This document shows, piece after piece, positions 43,396 through 52,858 of a DNA stretch of 64,000 nt. The notes beneath the pieces were generated by a model. It was not told where the DNA came from and did not search any database. It saw nothing but the letters and a program-made list of their open reading frames with translations. A program made the position numbers and the translations under genes. The stretch's first letter is position 1; every line of letters starts with the position of its first letter. The stretch is from Kamptonema sp. UHCC 0994 (GTDB lineage: Bacteria > Cyanobacteriota > Cyanobacteriia > Cyanobacteriales > Microcoleaceae): NCBI RefSeq assembly GCF_029167235.1, contig NZ_JARFTR010000194.1:1-64000 (forward strand), written 5' to 3'.

Positions 43396-44304
43396 ATGAC
43401 TCTTCCCAAAATTAAAAGCATATACACTGATGGTGCGTGTTCTGGCAACCCTGGCCCTGGTGGGTGGGGCGTAGTCATCTGCTTCGCTAACGACAATATT
43501 CAGGAACTCGGTGGTGCCGATCCTAAAGCTACAAATAACCGCATGGAGATGCAAGCTGCGATCGCAGCTTTGGAATGGTTCGCTAAATCGGGTCAAACTG
43601 AACCTGTCACCCTTTACACAGACAGCGAATATCTCAAAAACGGCATTACAAAATGGATTCAAGGATGGAAAAAAAAGGGTTGGAAAACCTCAACAGGTGC
43701 TCCCGTGATCAACCAAGACCTCTGGGAGTTACTTGACGAACTAAATTGTAGACAGATACAGTGGCAGCACGTCCGAGGTCACTCAGGCGATCGTTATAAC
43801 GATCGCTGCGATGCGATCGCTCGTGCCTTCTCTCTCCGTCAAACCCCCACTCTACAACAATTCGAGCAAACCACTAGCGGAGAATCAACTAATTTCAAAC
43901 CTCCATCCCCATCTTTATCTTTCAATACAATTGTTTCACAGGCAACGGACAAAATTGGTAACAAAACGATAGAATCCAATCTCGTAGCCCCTGACCTTCT
44001 CATCTCCAATTCTGCTATGATCGACTCCACTGCCGATTTCCTAGATAACTTGCCACGCGAGGTGAGGGTTGAGCAACTCCGCAACCTGATAGAAACCTTG
44101 CACATTGCTGATGAAGTTGCCACTAAAGGCTATTTAATCACAAGTTCTGAATTGGCTGACCTCATGGATGTTAATGCCAGTGCTGTTACCAGTCGAGGCG
44201 ACAAGTGGGTTTGGCGTAACTGGGTGGTATCTAGGGCACGCCGCGAAGGCAACCAAATTCTTTGGTTACTAGAACGCATAGACCATGTTAACTCTAATGA
44301 TTAG
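43396..44304 (+). CDS. rnhA: Ribonuclease HI with C-terminal extension
   Basis: 302 residues from ATG 43396. The RNase H domain occupies residues 6-147, with catalytic Asp12 (YTDGACSGNPGPGGWG), Glu51 (NNRMEMQAA), Asp76 (YTDSEY), His129 (VRGHSGDRYN) and Asp139 (DRCDAIAR). It cleaves RNA in RNA-DNA hybrids. A linker of about 85 residues leads to a C-terminal domain (about 225-302) with the helix-turn-helix-like segment TSSELADLMDVNASAVTSRG, absent from standard RNase HI. A perfect 20-bp inverted repeat begins at the stop codon. Confidence 0.92.
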   Translation: MTLPKIKSIYTDGACSGNPGPGGWGVVICFANDNIQELGGADPKATNNRMEMQAAIAALEWFAKSGQTEPVTLYTDSEYLKNGITKWIQGWKKKGWKTSTGAPVINQDLWELLDELNCRQIQWQHVRGHSGDRYNDRCDAIARAFSLRQTPTLQQFEQTTSGESTNFKPPSPSLSFNTIVSQATDKIGNKTIESNLVAPDLLISNSAMIDSTADFLDNLPREVRVEQLRNLIETLHIADEVATKGYLITSSELADLMDVNASAVTSRGDKWVWRNWVVSRARREGNQILWLLERIDHVNSND

Positions 44305-44365
44305 GTAATAGTTAACAGTTAACAGTTAACTGTTAGCTGTTAACAGTTAACTGTTAACTATTACC
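44304..44365 (+). terminator. Perfect inverted repeat at the end of rnhA
   Basis: GGTAATAGTTAACAGTTAAC (44304-44323) and its exact reverse complement (44346-44365) flank more GTTAACA-type heptamers. It could act as a transcription terminator, but it is also a typical repeat made of inverted STRR heptamers. Confidence 0.55.
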
Positions 44366-44439
44366 AAAGATTTGAATTTTGACTTCTGAATAATGTATTC
44401 TAGAGTGATTTTATAAAGGGGAATGGGGGAGTGAGATAG

Positions 44440-45570
44440 ATGAACTTTGGACAGTGGCTGGGCTTAGTCGCTCTGATACTTTCTCTCTCTATTCTTTGGG
44501 AAATTAGGCAACTGTTGCTACTGCTATTTGTGGCAGTAGTCTTTGCTATTGCCCTGAACAGACTTGTCCGGTTATTGGGGCGAGTAGGAATCAAGAGAGG
44601 TGTCGCTTCACTGATATCATCAGTCGGTTTGCTAGCACTCATTGGGCTGTTTGGGGGACTTGTTGTACCTCCTTTTCTGAGTCAGTTTAAGCAATTAACC
44701 CAATTAGTACCTCAAGGGTTAATATTATTGGAGAATTTGATTAACCAGTTGTTTGTCTGGCTACCTACCGAGGCTCGTCAATATCTCCCCAGTGTTGGAG
44801 AGTTGGGCAATCAAGTTCAACCTCTGGTAAGTGGACTAGCTAACAACTTTTTTAGGCTGTTTTCTGGTTTTCTAAACCTTACAGGTGGTTCGCTATTTGT
44901 GATCGTAATTACTATCATGTTGCTGCTTAATCCTCAAGCTTATCGCCAGGGTTTTTTGCGGCTATTTCCCTCTTTTTACCGCCGTCGCGCTAATGAGATT
45001 TTCTCTCTTTGCGAAACTGATTTGGTGGCTTGGATTGTGGGTACGCTATTCAATATGTTAGTGATTGGGTCAGTTAGCGGGATTATCTTGCAGATTTTGG
45101 GGGTAAAATTGGTTCTAGCCAATGCTCTGCTGGCAGGATTTCTAGAGGCTGTACCTAATGTGGGGCCTGTTTTGAGTACGGTTGCACCGGCTGCGATCGC
45201 TCTCCTAGATTCTCCCTGGAAAGCTCTTGCAGTTGTAATTTCTTACTTTTTGATTCAGCAGTTAGAACAGTTTTTGCTAGTTCCTATAGTTATGGGTCAA
45301 CAGGTTTCTTTGTTACCTGCGGTGACGCTGTTAGCTCAGATTTTCTTTGCATCTTTCTTTGGTTTTTTGGGTTTATTTCTCGCTCTCCCTTTGGTGATTA
45401 TTGTCCGAATTTTGATCCGCGAAATATTGGTGAAAGATGTGCTGGATCGATGGGAAGGAAATGTAGACTGGGAGAGTAAGAAAAGTGGAGAGGAGGAGAG
45501 GGAGAAAGGGGGAGAGAGGGAGACTGGGAAACTGGGAGAAACTGAAGATTTTCCCCCAATTAGCAATTAG
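44440..45570 (+). CDS. AI-2E-family transporter (PerM/UPF0118)
   Basis: 376 residues with seven or eight TM helices: an N-terminal pair, a long amphipathic stretch, then a helix bundle. The late motif FLEAVPNVGPVLSTVAPAAI is the family hallmark (the E-x-x-P-x-x-G-P pattern). Members transport AI-2 or ions, or have unknown roles. The last 30-odd residues are almost only Lys, Gly, Arg and Glu and come from purine-rich STRR sequence, so the gene has apparently acquired a repeat-encoded tail. Confidence 0.88.
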   Translation: MNFGQWLGLVALILSLSILWEIRQLLLLLFVAVVFAIALNRLVRLLGRVGIKRGVASLISSVGLLALIGLFGGLVVPPFLSQFKQLTQLVPQGLILLENLINQLFVWLPTEARQYLPSVGELGNQVQPLVSGLANNFFRLFSGFLNLTGGSLFVIVITIMLLLNPQAYRQGFLRLFPSFYRRRANEIFSLCETDLVAWIVGTLFNMLVIGSVSGIILQILGVKLVLANALLAGFLEAVPNVGPVLSTVAPAAIALLDSPWKALAVVISYFLIQQLEQFLLVPIVMGQQVSLLPAVTLLAQIFFASFFGFLGLFLALPLVIIVRILIREILVKDVLDRWEGNVDWESKKSGEEEREKGGERETGKLGETEDFPPISN

Positions 45571-45602
45571 CAATTAGCAATTAGCAATTAGCAATTACCA
45601 AT
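45568..45602. repeat. STRR array (TTAGCAA heptamers)
   Basis: TAGCAAT/TTAGCAA heptamers run from the transporter stop to the end of the convergent glgX gene. Confidence 0.88.
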
Positions 45603-45605
45603 ACT

Positions 45606-47675
45606 TCAATGCAACTTCGATCGCGCTATGAGTACGATAGCGGATCGGGCCTCTGCCTGATAAGCTTTTCCTGTAAAAGGTGGCGAGACTTCTGGAGGGG
45701 AAAAATCATCAGGACTTGCTAATGCAGTATCGACAATGCGATGCCAAGATTCCTCTCTTCCTAGGGGCGGCAATTCAAATGCTAGGGGTTCCCAGTAGGC
45801 ATTGAGTATAATGTGCAGATTTTCCCCAGCTTTGGGATGTCGGAGAGTAAAAGCTAGAGCGTGAGAGTTAATACTCCAATCTGGCTGGCCTAAACGCACT
45901 CCGTGCCAAATAATATGGGGTTCTTGACTGCCAAAGGTAACAGTTAATATTTTTTCTTGGTGAAAAATCTCTAGGGAATGAGAAAACTGGATTAGCCCTT
46001 TGACAAAGCGCACTAAACCTGAGTGTTCTTCTACACCATTCCAGTTAAACCAACTCAATTCGTTGTCTTGACAGTAACCATTGTTGTTACCTTGCTGCGA
46101 TCGCCGCACTTCGTCCCCCATCAGCAGCATTGGCGTACCTTGAGAAGTCAGGATAATCGTGAAGAAATTCTTGATCAGCCGTAAGCGCAAAGCTTCAATG
46201 GCAGGGTCGTCTGTTTCTCCTTCTAAACCGCAATTCCAGCTAAAATTATCATTAGCTCCATCGCGGCTATCTTCGTTATTTGCTTCGTTATGTTTTTCGT
46301 TGTAGGAAACTAGATCGTTGAGAGTAAAACCATCGTGGCAGGTGATAAAGTTAATGCTGCGGTTGGGTTCGCGGTCAACTTGGGGGTAGATGTCGGGACT
46401 GCCCATAATCCGGGCGGCTAGTCTGACTAAGGTTCCTGGAGTTCCTTTGACGAAACGTCGTACTTCGTCTCGGTAAGGGCCATTCCATTCGGCAAAGCGA
46501 TCGCCGATAAAGGAACCTACTTGATAAAGTCCCGCTGCATCCCAAGCTTCTGCAATTACCTTGGCGTTTACCAAAATTGGGTTGGATTCGATCGCCCACA
46601 AAATCGGTGGATCTGTGAGAGGATGACCTGATTGGCTGCGAGAAAGTACTGAGGCTAAATCGAAGCGGAAGCCGTCTACGTGCATCTCGGAAACCCAGTA
46701 TTCTAGGCTATCAATAATCATCCGCCCGACAATATCGTTATTACCTTTCAAGGTGTTGCCGCAACCGCTGTAGTTACTATATTTAGCTGGGTTTTCGCCC
46801 AGAATGTAATAAGCTGCATTCTCTAATCCCTTAAAGGAAAGTGTCGGCCCATCTTCGCTACCCTCAGCCGTGTGATTAAATACGACATCGAGGATGACTT
46901 CAATTCCGGCTTTGTGCAGGGCTTTAACCATATCGCGAAATTCGTCTACGGGCCCAAGGGGATCGCTGCGGTAACTGTAGGCCCGATGGGGAGCGAAAAA
47001 TGCGATCGTACTATAACCCCAGTAATTCTTAAGTCCGGGCCGCACGTCTTGTTCGTCAAATTCGTGGACTGGTAGCAATTCGACTGCGGTTATACCTAAT
47101 TCTTGCAGGTAGGGGATTTTTTCGATCAGTCCTGCATAAGTGCCGCGTTTTTCAGGGGCCACCCCAGAGTTAGGATTGCGCGTGAAGCCGCCGACGTGCA
47201 GTTCGTAAATTAGAGTCTGAGAATAGGGGCGGCGTTGGGGAATATCCCCTTCCCAGTCGTAGGTGTTCGGATCGACAACTACGCCTCTGAGGGCGGTTGA
47301 ACAATTGTCTCCGGGAAGACAGGCTGCCGATCGGCTATAATTTTCCCATCCTACGACTGCCAGAGCATAGGGATCGAGGAGGACTTTTTCACCATCGAAG
47401 CGCAGTCCTCTTTCTGGGTCAAAGGGGCCGTAGGCGCGGTAAGCGTAAATTTGCCCTGCCCCAATACCGGGAATAAAGACGTGCCAGTAGTAGTGAGTTC
47501 TGTTTTCTTTGGGATCAAGTTTGATGACGCGATCGGGTTCGGGTGCGTCAGGGGCGTGGAACAGCAGCAGTTCTAAAGCTGTAGCGTTTTTGGAGTAAAT
47601 GCAGAAGTTAACGCCTTCGGAGATGACTGTAGCGCCGAGGGGGAAACTTAAACCGGGTAAGATATCAGAATTCAT
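45606..47675 (-). CDS. glgX: Glycogen debranching enzyme / isoamylase-type GH13
   Basis: 689 residues from ATG 47675, which gives the expected FPLGATVISEGVNFCIYSKN start; a TTG-initiated extension is rejected. It has a CBM48-like N-terminal domain, then the GH13 barrel with VILDVVFNHTAEGSEDGP, the nucleophile Asp in GFRFDLASVL, the acid Glu in VIAEAWDAAG and the third Asp in FITCHDGF. It hydrolyses alpha-1,6 branches of glycogen. The length is right for GlgX/TreX and all catalytic residues are present. Monocistronic. Confidence 0.94.
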   Translation of the reverse strand: MNSDILPGLSFPLGATVISEGVNFCIYSKNATALELLLFHAPDAPEPDRVIKLDPKENRTHYYWHVFIPGIGAGQIYAYRAYGPFDPERGLRFDGEKVLLDPYALAVVGWENYSRSAACLPGDNCSTALRGVVVDPNTYDWEGDIPQRRPYSQTLIYELHVGGFTRNPNSGVAPEKRGTYAGLIEKIPYLQELGITAVELLPVHEFDEQDVRPGLKNYWGYSTIAFFAPHRAYSYRSDPLGPVDEFRDMVKALHKAGIEVILDVVFNHTAEGSEDGPTLSFKGLENAAYYILGENPAKYSNYSGCGNTLKGNNDIVGRMIIDSLEYWVSEMHVDGFRFDLASVLSRSQSGHPLTDPPILWAIESNPILVNAKVIAEAWDAAGLYQVGSFIGDRFAEWNGPYRDEVRRFVKGTPGTLVRLAARIMGSPDIYPQVDREPNRSINFITCHDGFTLNDLVSYNEKHNEANNEDSRDGANDNFSWNCGLEGETDDPAIEALRLRLIKNFFTIILTSQGTPMLLMGDEVRRSQQGNNNGYCQDNELSWFNWNGVEEHSGLVRFVKGLIQFSHSLEIFHQEKILTVTFGSQEPHIIWHGVRLGQPDWSINSHALAFTLRHPKAGENLHIILNAYWEPLAFELPPLGREESWHRIVDTALASPDDFSPPEVSPPFTGKAYQAEARSAIVLIARSKLH

Positions 47676-47765
47676 AAGGTCTATTTCGGTAAATCCAGAA
47701 AGTATAGCAACCGCCAAGGCGGTTAGGGGTTAGGGGCGCTTAGGCTAGGGGCGCTTAGGCTAGGG

Positions 47766-47872
47766 GCTAGGGGAAGCGTGAAAGAAGGGGAAGAAGGGGA
47801 AGAAGGGAATAGAATCAGCGAGTTTCATGAACTCAGAACGTCTTAACTGCCAAGAAGGTTGCTATAAGATAG
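47766..47872. repeat. Long dispersed repeat, copy A (with CTAGGGG heptamers)
   Basis: About 105 bp, nearly identical to 61713-61812. It runs from GGCTAGGGGAAGCGTGAAAG through GAAGGGAATAGAAT and CAGAACGTCTTAACTGCCAA to AGAAGGTTGCTATAA. It has no coding conservation. A STRR of CTAGGGG/GCGCTTAGG units lies just upstream. Confidence 0.85.
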
Positions 47873-48020
47873 AAAATCAGATGATGATGGTGCTTGCCGA
47901 TCGCTCAATTGTTCACTTGCCTCTAAGTCCGATAAAATTGTACAACACTCAGCAGCACACTCTACTGCGATCGCTACCCCTCTACCAAGCCCTAGCAATC
48001 TCAATATTAGGAATTAAATT

Positions 48021-48407
48021 TTATTGAAATAATACCAAATATATAATCCCTGTTCCTAAAAGCGTGACCGTAAGACTTAAAAGAATAACCCAGCGATCGC
48101 GTGGTTCATGGACATCTAAATCAATGTCGTGGCGGACGGCAAAATAGTGTTGAGTTGACATCAACACCGTCCCTAAAGCAACCAGAGCAAAAATTATACT
48201 TAACTTCCAGCCAACGCCAATACTGGGAACCAGAGGCGGATGAAAAGCTCGCAGACGAACAATCAGAACCGCAAACGCCATTAGTGCGATCGCAGTCCGC
48301 ATCCAAGCTAAATAAGTGCGCTCGTTTGATAAGTGTTCCCGCACCCGCGACTCATTGTCCTGCCTTGATTTTACATTAACTTTTCTAGTTTTCAACCGCA
48401 ACTGCAT
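48021..48407 (-). CDS. DUF202 (YidH-type) membrane protein
   Basis: 128 residues with three TM helices. The DUF202 hallmark is SNERTYLAWMRTAIALMAFA in the first helix. The family is small, widespread and of unknown function. The basic N-terminus (LKTRKVNVKSR) is probably cytoplasmic. Confidence 0.9.
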   Translation of the reverse strand: MQLRLKTRKVNVKSRQDNESRVREHLSNERTYLAWMRTAIALMAFAVLIVRLRAFHPPLVPSIGVGWKLSIIFALVALGTVLMSTQHYFAVRHDIDLDVHEPRDRWVILLSLTVTLLGTGIIYLVLFQ

Positions 48408-48706
48408 CAGTAATACTCCTAATTTTTATTAAAAATGATAATAAAGCCTAATTTTCCCCCAAGCATCAATTATATCACCTTATCCCTGATCCTCCCCTTG
48501 CAACTTTCGCTAGGATTAGATTGAAAATATCAGGACTTTTAACCCTTAATAGTTAGCAGTTAAACGTTAATGATTAATCGTTAAATGTTAGCCAAATGGC
48601 GAAGTATTGATTGGCTATTTGGCTAAAGTCAGCAAATGAGTAAATTTAGTATAGTATACTCAAGTTGGTTGTGTTATAGTAAAGACCCATTTGTTATTTA
48701 ACTGCC

Positions 48707-50068
48707 ATGACCAAAATTTTGGTAATTGAAGATGAACAACTAATCCGGGAAACCCTAGTGGAACTGCTGGAAGCCCATGATTTTCGAGTTAGTGCTGTTG
48801 AAAATGGTCGGATTGGCGTAAAAGTGGCGCTTTCCGAACTGCCAGATTTAATTTTGTGTGACGTGCAGATGCCGGATCTCGATGGTTACGAAGTGCTGCA
48901 ATCCCTCCGCCAAAACGTAATCACATCGGCGATTCCATTTATTTTTCTCACTGCTCAAAGTGCCAAAGCTGAATTTCGTCGGGGGATGGAATTGGGAGCC
49001 GATGACTATCTCACTAAGCCATTTACTAAGCAAGAATTGCTCGGCGCAATCGCGTCAATTCTTTCAAAAAGGGAAGCTATTACTCAACCTCTTACCCAAG
49101 CACTCCAACAAGCCGAAGCAAGGCTAAATGATTTAGTTAATGAGTCGCTAATTACGAATACGATTTCTAGTGAAAAATTGGCTCTGGAAGTTGAAATTTG
49201 CCGCGCTTTAGCACAGAATGAATTTGAAGTTTACTATCAACCGCAGGTAGAACTTGCAACTGGTGAAATTATCAGTGCAGAGGCATTAATCCGCTGGAAT
49301 CATCCCGAAAAAGGTAGGATATCGCCAGCAGAATTTATTCCCCTAGCAGAGGAGACAGGCTTAATTATCCAGATGGGAGAATGGGTATTGTTGACTGCTT
49401 GTACTCAAACTGCCTCGTGGATTAACTCTGGATTTATCAACTTTCGAGTATCAGTAAATCTTTCAGTCCGCCAACTCTCAGACCCCCAGCTTTTGCTCCG
49501 AATAGTTGAAATATTAAAGGTTACTGGTCTAGAACCAGGTAATTTAGAATTAGAGGTGACAGAAAGTGCAGTTATGGAGAATGTTTCTGTCGCTACTGCT
49601 ACTTTAAATGAACTTAAATCTCTGGGAATCCGCATTGCCATTGATGATTTTGGAACTGGTTATGCTTCATTAGGTTATCTCAAACAATTTCCGTTTAATT
49701 GTTTGAAAATTGATAAATGCTTTGTGAGCAATGTTGGTAGCGATACTCATAATAAAGCAATTACAACAGCGGTGATTCAACTCGCTCATAATCTGGGTCT
49801 AACAGTGATTGCTGAAGGCGTAGAAACTGAAGCCGAATTAGATTTTTTAAGAGAGCAACAGTGTGATATGATACAAGGGTATTTGTTCAGCCCAGCCAAA
49901 CCAGCGGCAGAATTTGAACTCTTTTTAATGACGGGTAAGCGATTGTCCTCTCCTTCTTTGATGTCTAGATCGAGTCGAGTTGTCAATTTGCTGCCGCAGT
50001 CCGAGAAAGAAAAATCCAATCAATTCTTGCCCTCAGATTTCAAATCTTCTGGGTTCATCTATAAATAA
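48707..50068 (+). CDS. Response regulator with EAL c-di-GMP phosphodiesterase domain
   Basis: 453 residues. The receiver domain is 1-125, with phospho-acceptor Asp52 (LILCDVQMPDLDGYE) and the Lys of LTKPF. The EAL domain is about 170-420, with intact EALIRW, VNLSVRQL, LELEVTES, DDFGTGYASLG and AEGVET motifs, so it should hydrolyse c-di-GMP to pGpG. No GGDEF domain is present. A second response regulator follows 120 bp later in the same direction, which suggests a shared phosphorelay. The sensor kinase is not in the window. Confidence 0.93.
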   Translation: MTKILVIEDEQLIRETLVELLEAHDFRVSAVENGRIGVKVALSELPDLILCDVQMPDLDGYEVLQSLRQNVITSAIPFIFLTAQSAKAEFRRGMELGADDYLTKPFTKQELLGAIASILSKREAITQPLTQALQQAEARLNDLVNESLITNTISSEKLALEVEICRALAQNEFEVYYQPQVELATGEIISAEALIRWNHPEKGRISPAEFIPLAEETGLIIQMGEWVLLTACTQTASWINSGFINFRVSVNLSVRQLSDPQLLLRIVEILKVTGLEPGNLELEVTESAVMENVSVATATLNELKSLGIRIAIDDFGTGYASLGYLKQFPFNCLKIDKCFVSNVGSDTHNKAITTAVIQLAHNLGLTVIAEGVETEAELDFLREQQCDMIQGYLFSPAKPAAEFELFLMTGKRLSSPSLMSRSSRVVNLLPQSEKEKSNQFLPSDFKSSGFIYK

Positions 50069-50188
50069 TGTCAGCTTTTTGGGATGATTGATATACTCCC
50101 ACGCTAAATTAGCTAAATTAGGAGTAAGGAATTGCGATCGCAAAGGGTTGGCGCTACTATTGGGAACGCAACTTGGTAAAATACGAGT

Positions 50189-50884
50189 ATGCAAAAGATA
50201 TTAGTAGTTGATGACGAACTTGACTCTCAAGCAGTGCTAGCAATTTATCTTGAAAGCCGAGGATATCAGGTTGAATGTGCCAGTTCAGGTGTCCAAGCCC
50301 TCTCTATTTTTGAAGGCAACCCTCCGGATCTAGTAATTTCAGATGTGATGATGCCGGAGATGGACGGGTTTGAATTTTGCCGTCGCTTGCGTTCAAGCCG
50401 TTTAGGTCAGTTAGTACCATTTATATTTTTATCAGGTCAAGGAGAGTTAGAATCCAAAGTTGAAGGTCATTCTATCGGCGGAGATGACTATTTGGTAAAG
50501 CCTTTTCAACCACAGGAATTGTTAGCGAAAGTAAAGGGGCAGTTGGAGCGAAGTCACCGTATTCATGCTGAGATTGTCCGGTTGCTCCAACACTCTACTT
50601 TTGAACAGGAAAAAATTCCAGCTCCAACTGTAACACGGAAGTCTAAACCTTTGCCGTTAACGCCAGCAGAGGAAAGAGTTTTTTGGGAAGTGATTCAAGG
50701 TTATACCAATAAACAAGTGAGCGATCGCCTTTTTATTAGTCCCCGCACTGTGCAAGCTCATCTTAGTAGCATCTTCAGTAAGCTAGAGTTAGAAAATCGC
50801 TCTCAGCTAGTTCGCTTTGCCTTGGAAGGAGGATTTAACACTCCCGGATCTAAAGATGGGGGGATTGTTAAGGACAACCTTTAG
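50189..50884 (+). CDS. NarL/LuxR-type response regulator
   Basis: 231 residues. The receiver domain has Asp52 in VISDVMMPEMDGFEF and Lys in YLVKPFQP. The LuxR-type DNA-binding domain (about 150-215) contains LTPAEERVFWEVIQGYTNKQ, then SPRTVQAHLSSIFSKL. A typical two-component transcription activator or repressor. It is 120 bp downstream of the EAL response regulator; co-regulation is likely but not proven. Confidence 0.93.
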   Translation: MQKILVVDDELDSQAVLAIYLESRGYQVECASSGVQALSIFEGNPPDLVISDVMMPEMDGFEFCRRLRSSRLGQLVPFIFLSGQGELESKVEGHSIGGDDYLVKPFQPQELLAKVKGQLERSHRIHAEIVRLLQHSTFEQEKIPAPTVTRKSKPLPLTPAEERVFWEVIQGYTNKQVSDRLFISPRTVQAHLSSIFSKLELENRSQLVRFALEGGFNTPGSKDGGIVKDNL

Positions 50885-50924
50885 GGGTAGCATCATATGA
50901 TTACCAATTATAGAAGAAGGGACT

Positions 50925-51105
50925 AGGGGCTACGATGCTCAGGACTAGGGAAAGAGGGGCTAGGGACTAGGGAAAGAGGGGGAAAGAGGGGGAGATGGGG
51001 AGCAATTAGCAATTAGCAATTAGCAATTAGCCATTAGCAATTAGCCATTAGCCATTACCAATTACCAATTACCAATTACCAATTACCAATTACCAATTCC
51101 TATTT
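50925..51105. repeat. Mixed STRR region (CTAGGGA, TTAGCAA, TTACCAA)
   Basis: The heptamer families change in sequence: CTAGGGA/CTACGATGCTCAGG, then GGGGAAAGAG, then TTAGCAA, TTAGCCA and TTACCAA. It ends just before the gatA stop codon. Confidence 0.9.
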
Positions 51106-51112
51106 TGCTGAA

Positions 51113-52570
51113 TTAAATTTGAGGGAGGCGTTGATGCCAAGTAGTTGATTGCTCGTAAGCATAAGCCACCTCAAATAGACGGGATTCTTGCAATACTTTG
51201 CCAATCATTTGCATCCCTATTGGCATCCCATTTTCGTCAAAGCCGCAGGGCATACTCAATGCAGGTAAACCAGCCAGATTAACTGGAATAGTCATTAAAT
51301 CCGACAAGTACATACTCAGGGGATCGTCAGTTTTTTCACCAGCTTTGAAAGCCGTAGTTGGTGCAGTAGGACATACTAAAATGTCAACTTGAGCAAAGGC
51401 TTTATCAAAGTCTTCTTTAATCAAAGTCCTAACTTTTTGAGCTTTGAGATAGTAAGCGTCATAGTAACCAGCCGAGAGAGCATAAGTGCCGATCATAATC
51501 CGTCGCTTGACTTCCGTACCGAAGCCTTCCGCGCGAGTTTTGGCATACATTTCTAATAGGTTATCGGGGTCGGAAGTTCGGAAACCATACTTTACACCGT
51601 CATATCTTGCTAAATTTGCCGAAGCTTCTGAGGGAGCAATGATGTAGTAGGTAGGTAAACCGTAGCGGAATCGGGGACAGGAAATAACTTGTATTTCTGC
51701 ACCCAATTCTTGCATTTTTTCGATCGCCTTAGTAACAGCTTTTTCAACTACGGAGTCTAAACCTACGCCAAAGGTTTCTTTAATCACGCCAATTCTAATT
51801 TGACCTTTAGGGCGCAAATTAGGTCTAAGAGCCGTGAGGTAATCGGGGACAGGGACATTAAGACTGGTGGAGTCTTTGGAATCATAGCCTGCGATCGCAC
51901 CTAGCATAATCGCTGCATCCTCCACTGTCCGGCCAAAGGGCCCAATTTGATCCAAGGAAGAAGCGTAAGCCACTAAACCATAGCGAGAAACTAACCCATA
52001 AGTCGGCTTCATCCCCACTACGCCGCAAAATGATGCCGGCTGGCGGATAGAACCTCCCGTGTCGGAACCCAAAGCTACCACGCATTCGCGGGCCGCTACC
52101 GCCGCCGCTGAACCGCCAGAAGAGCCGCCAGGTACTCGTTCCAAATCCCAAGGGTTCGCCGTGAGTTGATACGCCGAGGTTTCTGTGGAACTCCCCATCG
52201 CAAACTCGTCCATGTTGGTTTTACCCAAGCAAACTGCGCCGGCAGCCTCCAGTTTGGAGACGACTGTAGCATCGTAGGGTGGCACAAAGTCTTTCAATAT
52301 CCGGGAGCCGCAAGTTGTGGGTATCCCTTGGGTACACATATTGTCTTTAACAGCGATCGGAATCCCCGCCAAGGGCCCAATATTTTCTCCTGCGGCGATT
52401 TGAGCGTCCACCTTGCGAGCTTGCTCTAAGGCTTTGTCTGCTGTGACGTGCAGGAAGCTTCGCAACTTCGGCTCTAGCTGGTGAACGCGATCTAATGCTT
52501 CTTGAGCAATTTCGACAGCAGAGCGTTCTTTATTAACCAGTTGTTGGTGCAACTCGCGGATGGATGCCAT
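51113..52570 (-). CDS. gatA: Glutamyl-tRNA(Gln) amidotransferase subunit A
   Basis: 485 residues with the amidase signature. The catalytic Ser-cisSer-Lys triad is Lys75 ([10 protein letters not shown]), Ser150 (VPGGSSGGS) and Ser174 ([14 protein letters not shown]). Substrate residues in [13 protein letters not shown] are intact. GatA supplies ammonia from glutamine to GatB for making Gln-tRNA(Gln), needed in cyanobacteria that lack GlnRS. gatB and gatC are elsewhere, as is common in this phylum. Essential and well conserved. Confidence 0.95.
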   Translation of the reverse strand: MASIRELHQQLVNKERSAVEIAQEALDRVHQLEPKLRSFLHVTADKALEQARKVDAQIAAGENIGPLAGIPIAVKDNMCTQGIPTTCGSRILKDFVPPYDATVVSKLEAAGAVCLGKTNMDEFAMGSSTETSAYQLTANPWDLERVPGGSSGGSAAAVAARECVVALGSDTGGSIRQPASFCGVVGMKPTYGLVSRYGLVAYASSLDQIGPFGRTVEDAAIMLGAIAGYDSKDSTSLNVPVPDYLTALRPNLRPKGQIRIGVIKETFGVGLDSVVEKAVTKAIEKMQELGAEIQVISCPRFRYGLPTYYIIAPSEASANLARYDGVKYGFRTSDPDNLLEMYAKTRAEGFGTEVKRRIMIGTYALSAGYYDAYYLKAQKVRTLIKEDFDKAFAQVDILVCPTAPTTAFKAGEKTDDPLSMYLSDLMTIPVNLAGLPALSMPCGFDENGMPIGMQMIGKVLQESRLFEVAYAYEQSTTWHQRLPQI

Positions 52571-52858
52571 GCTTATTCCTTATATCTTTTCTAGTCTAGT
52601 TAAAGCTCCTTAGCCAATATAGCTGGCAATTGTACCAGCCTACACCTATCCTGTGGAGTTCCGATAATTTTCCCTCATCTCCCTTGGAAATGCTAAAGTT
52701 AAAAAAAAGGAAATAAGAAGCCTACCGTCTAACGGTACTCCGTTGACTGTCGGGTTTGTTCACGGAAGTATCCTCAAAGTACACAATACTTTACAAAGTA
52801 CAATCGGGGATTGAATCTACAACTGTTGTAATTTAGCTTGTTGGCTAATGGGGTCGTG

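Noticed and set aside
47827-48027. 66-codon plus-strand open frame beginning MNSERLNCQEGCYK
   Set aside because: Its first 15 codons lie in the dispersed repeat also found at 61713, and the rest has no recognisable pattern and no plausible ribosome binding site.
50925-51105. Possible CRISPR-like regular repeats
   Set aside because: The units are contiguous heptamers without spacers, as in cyanobacterial STRRs; no cas genes are present in the window.
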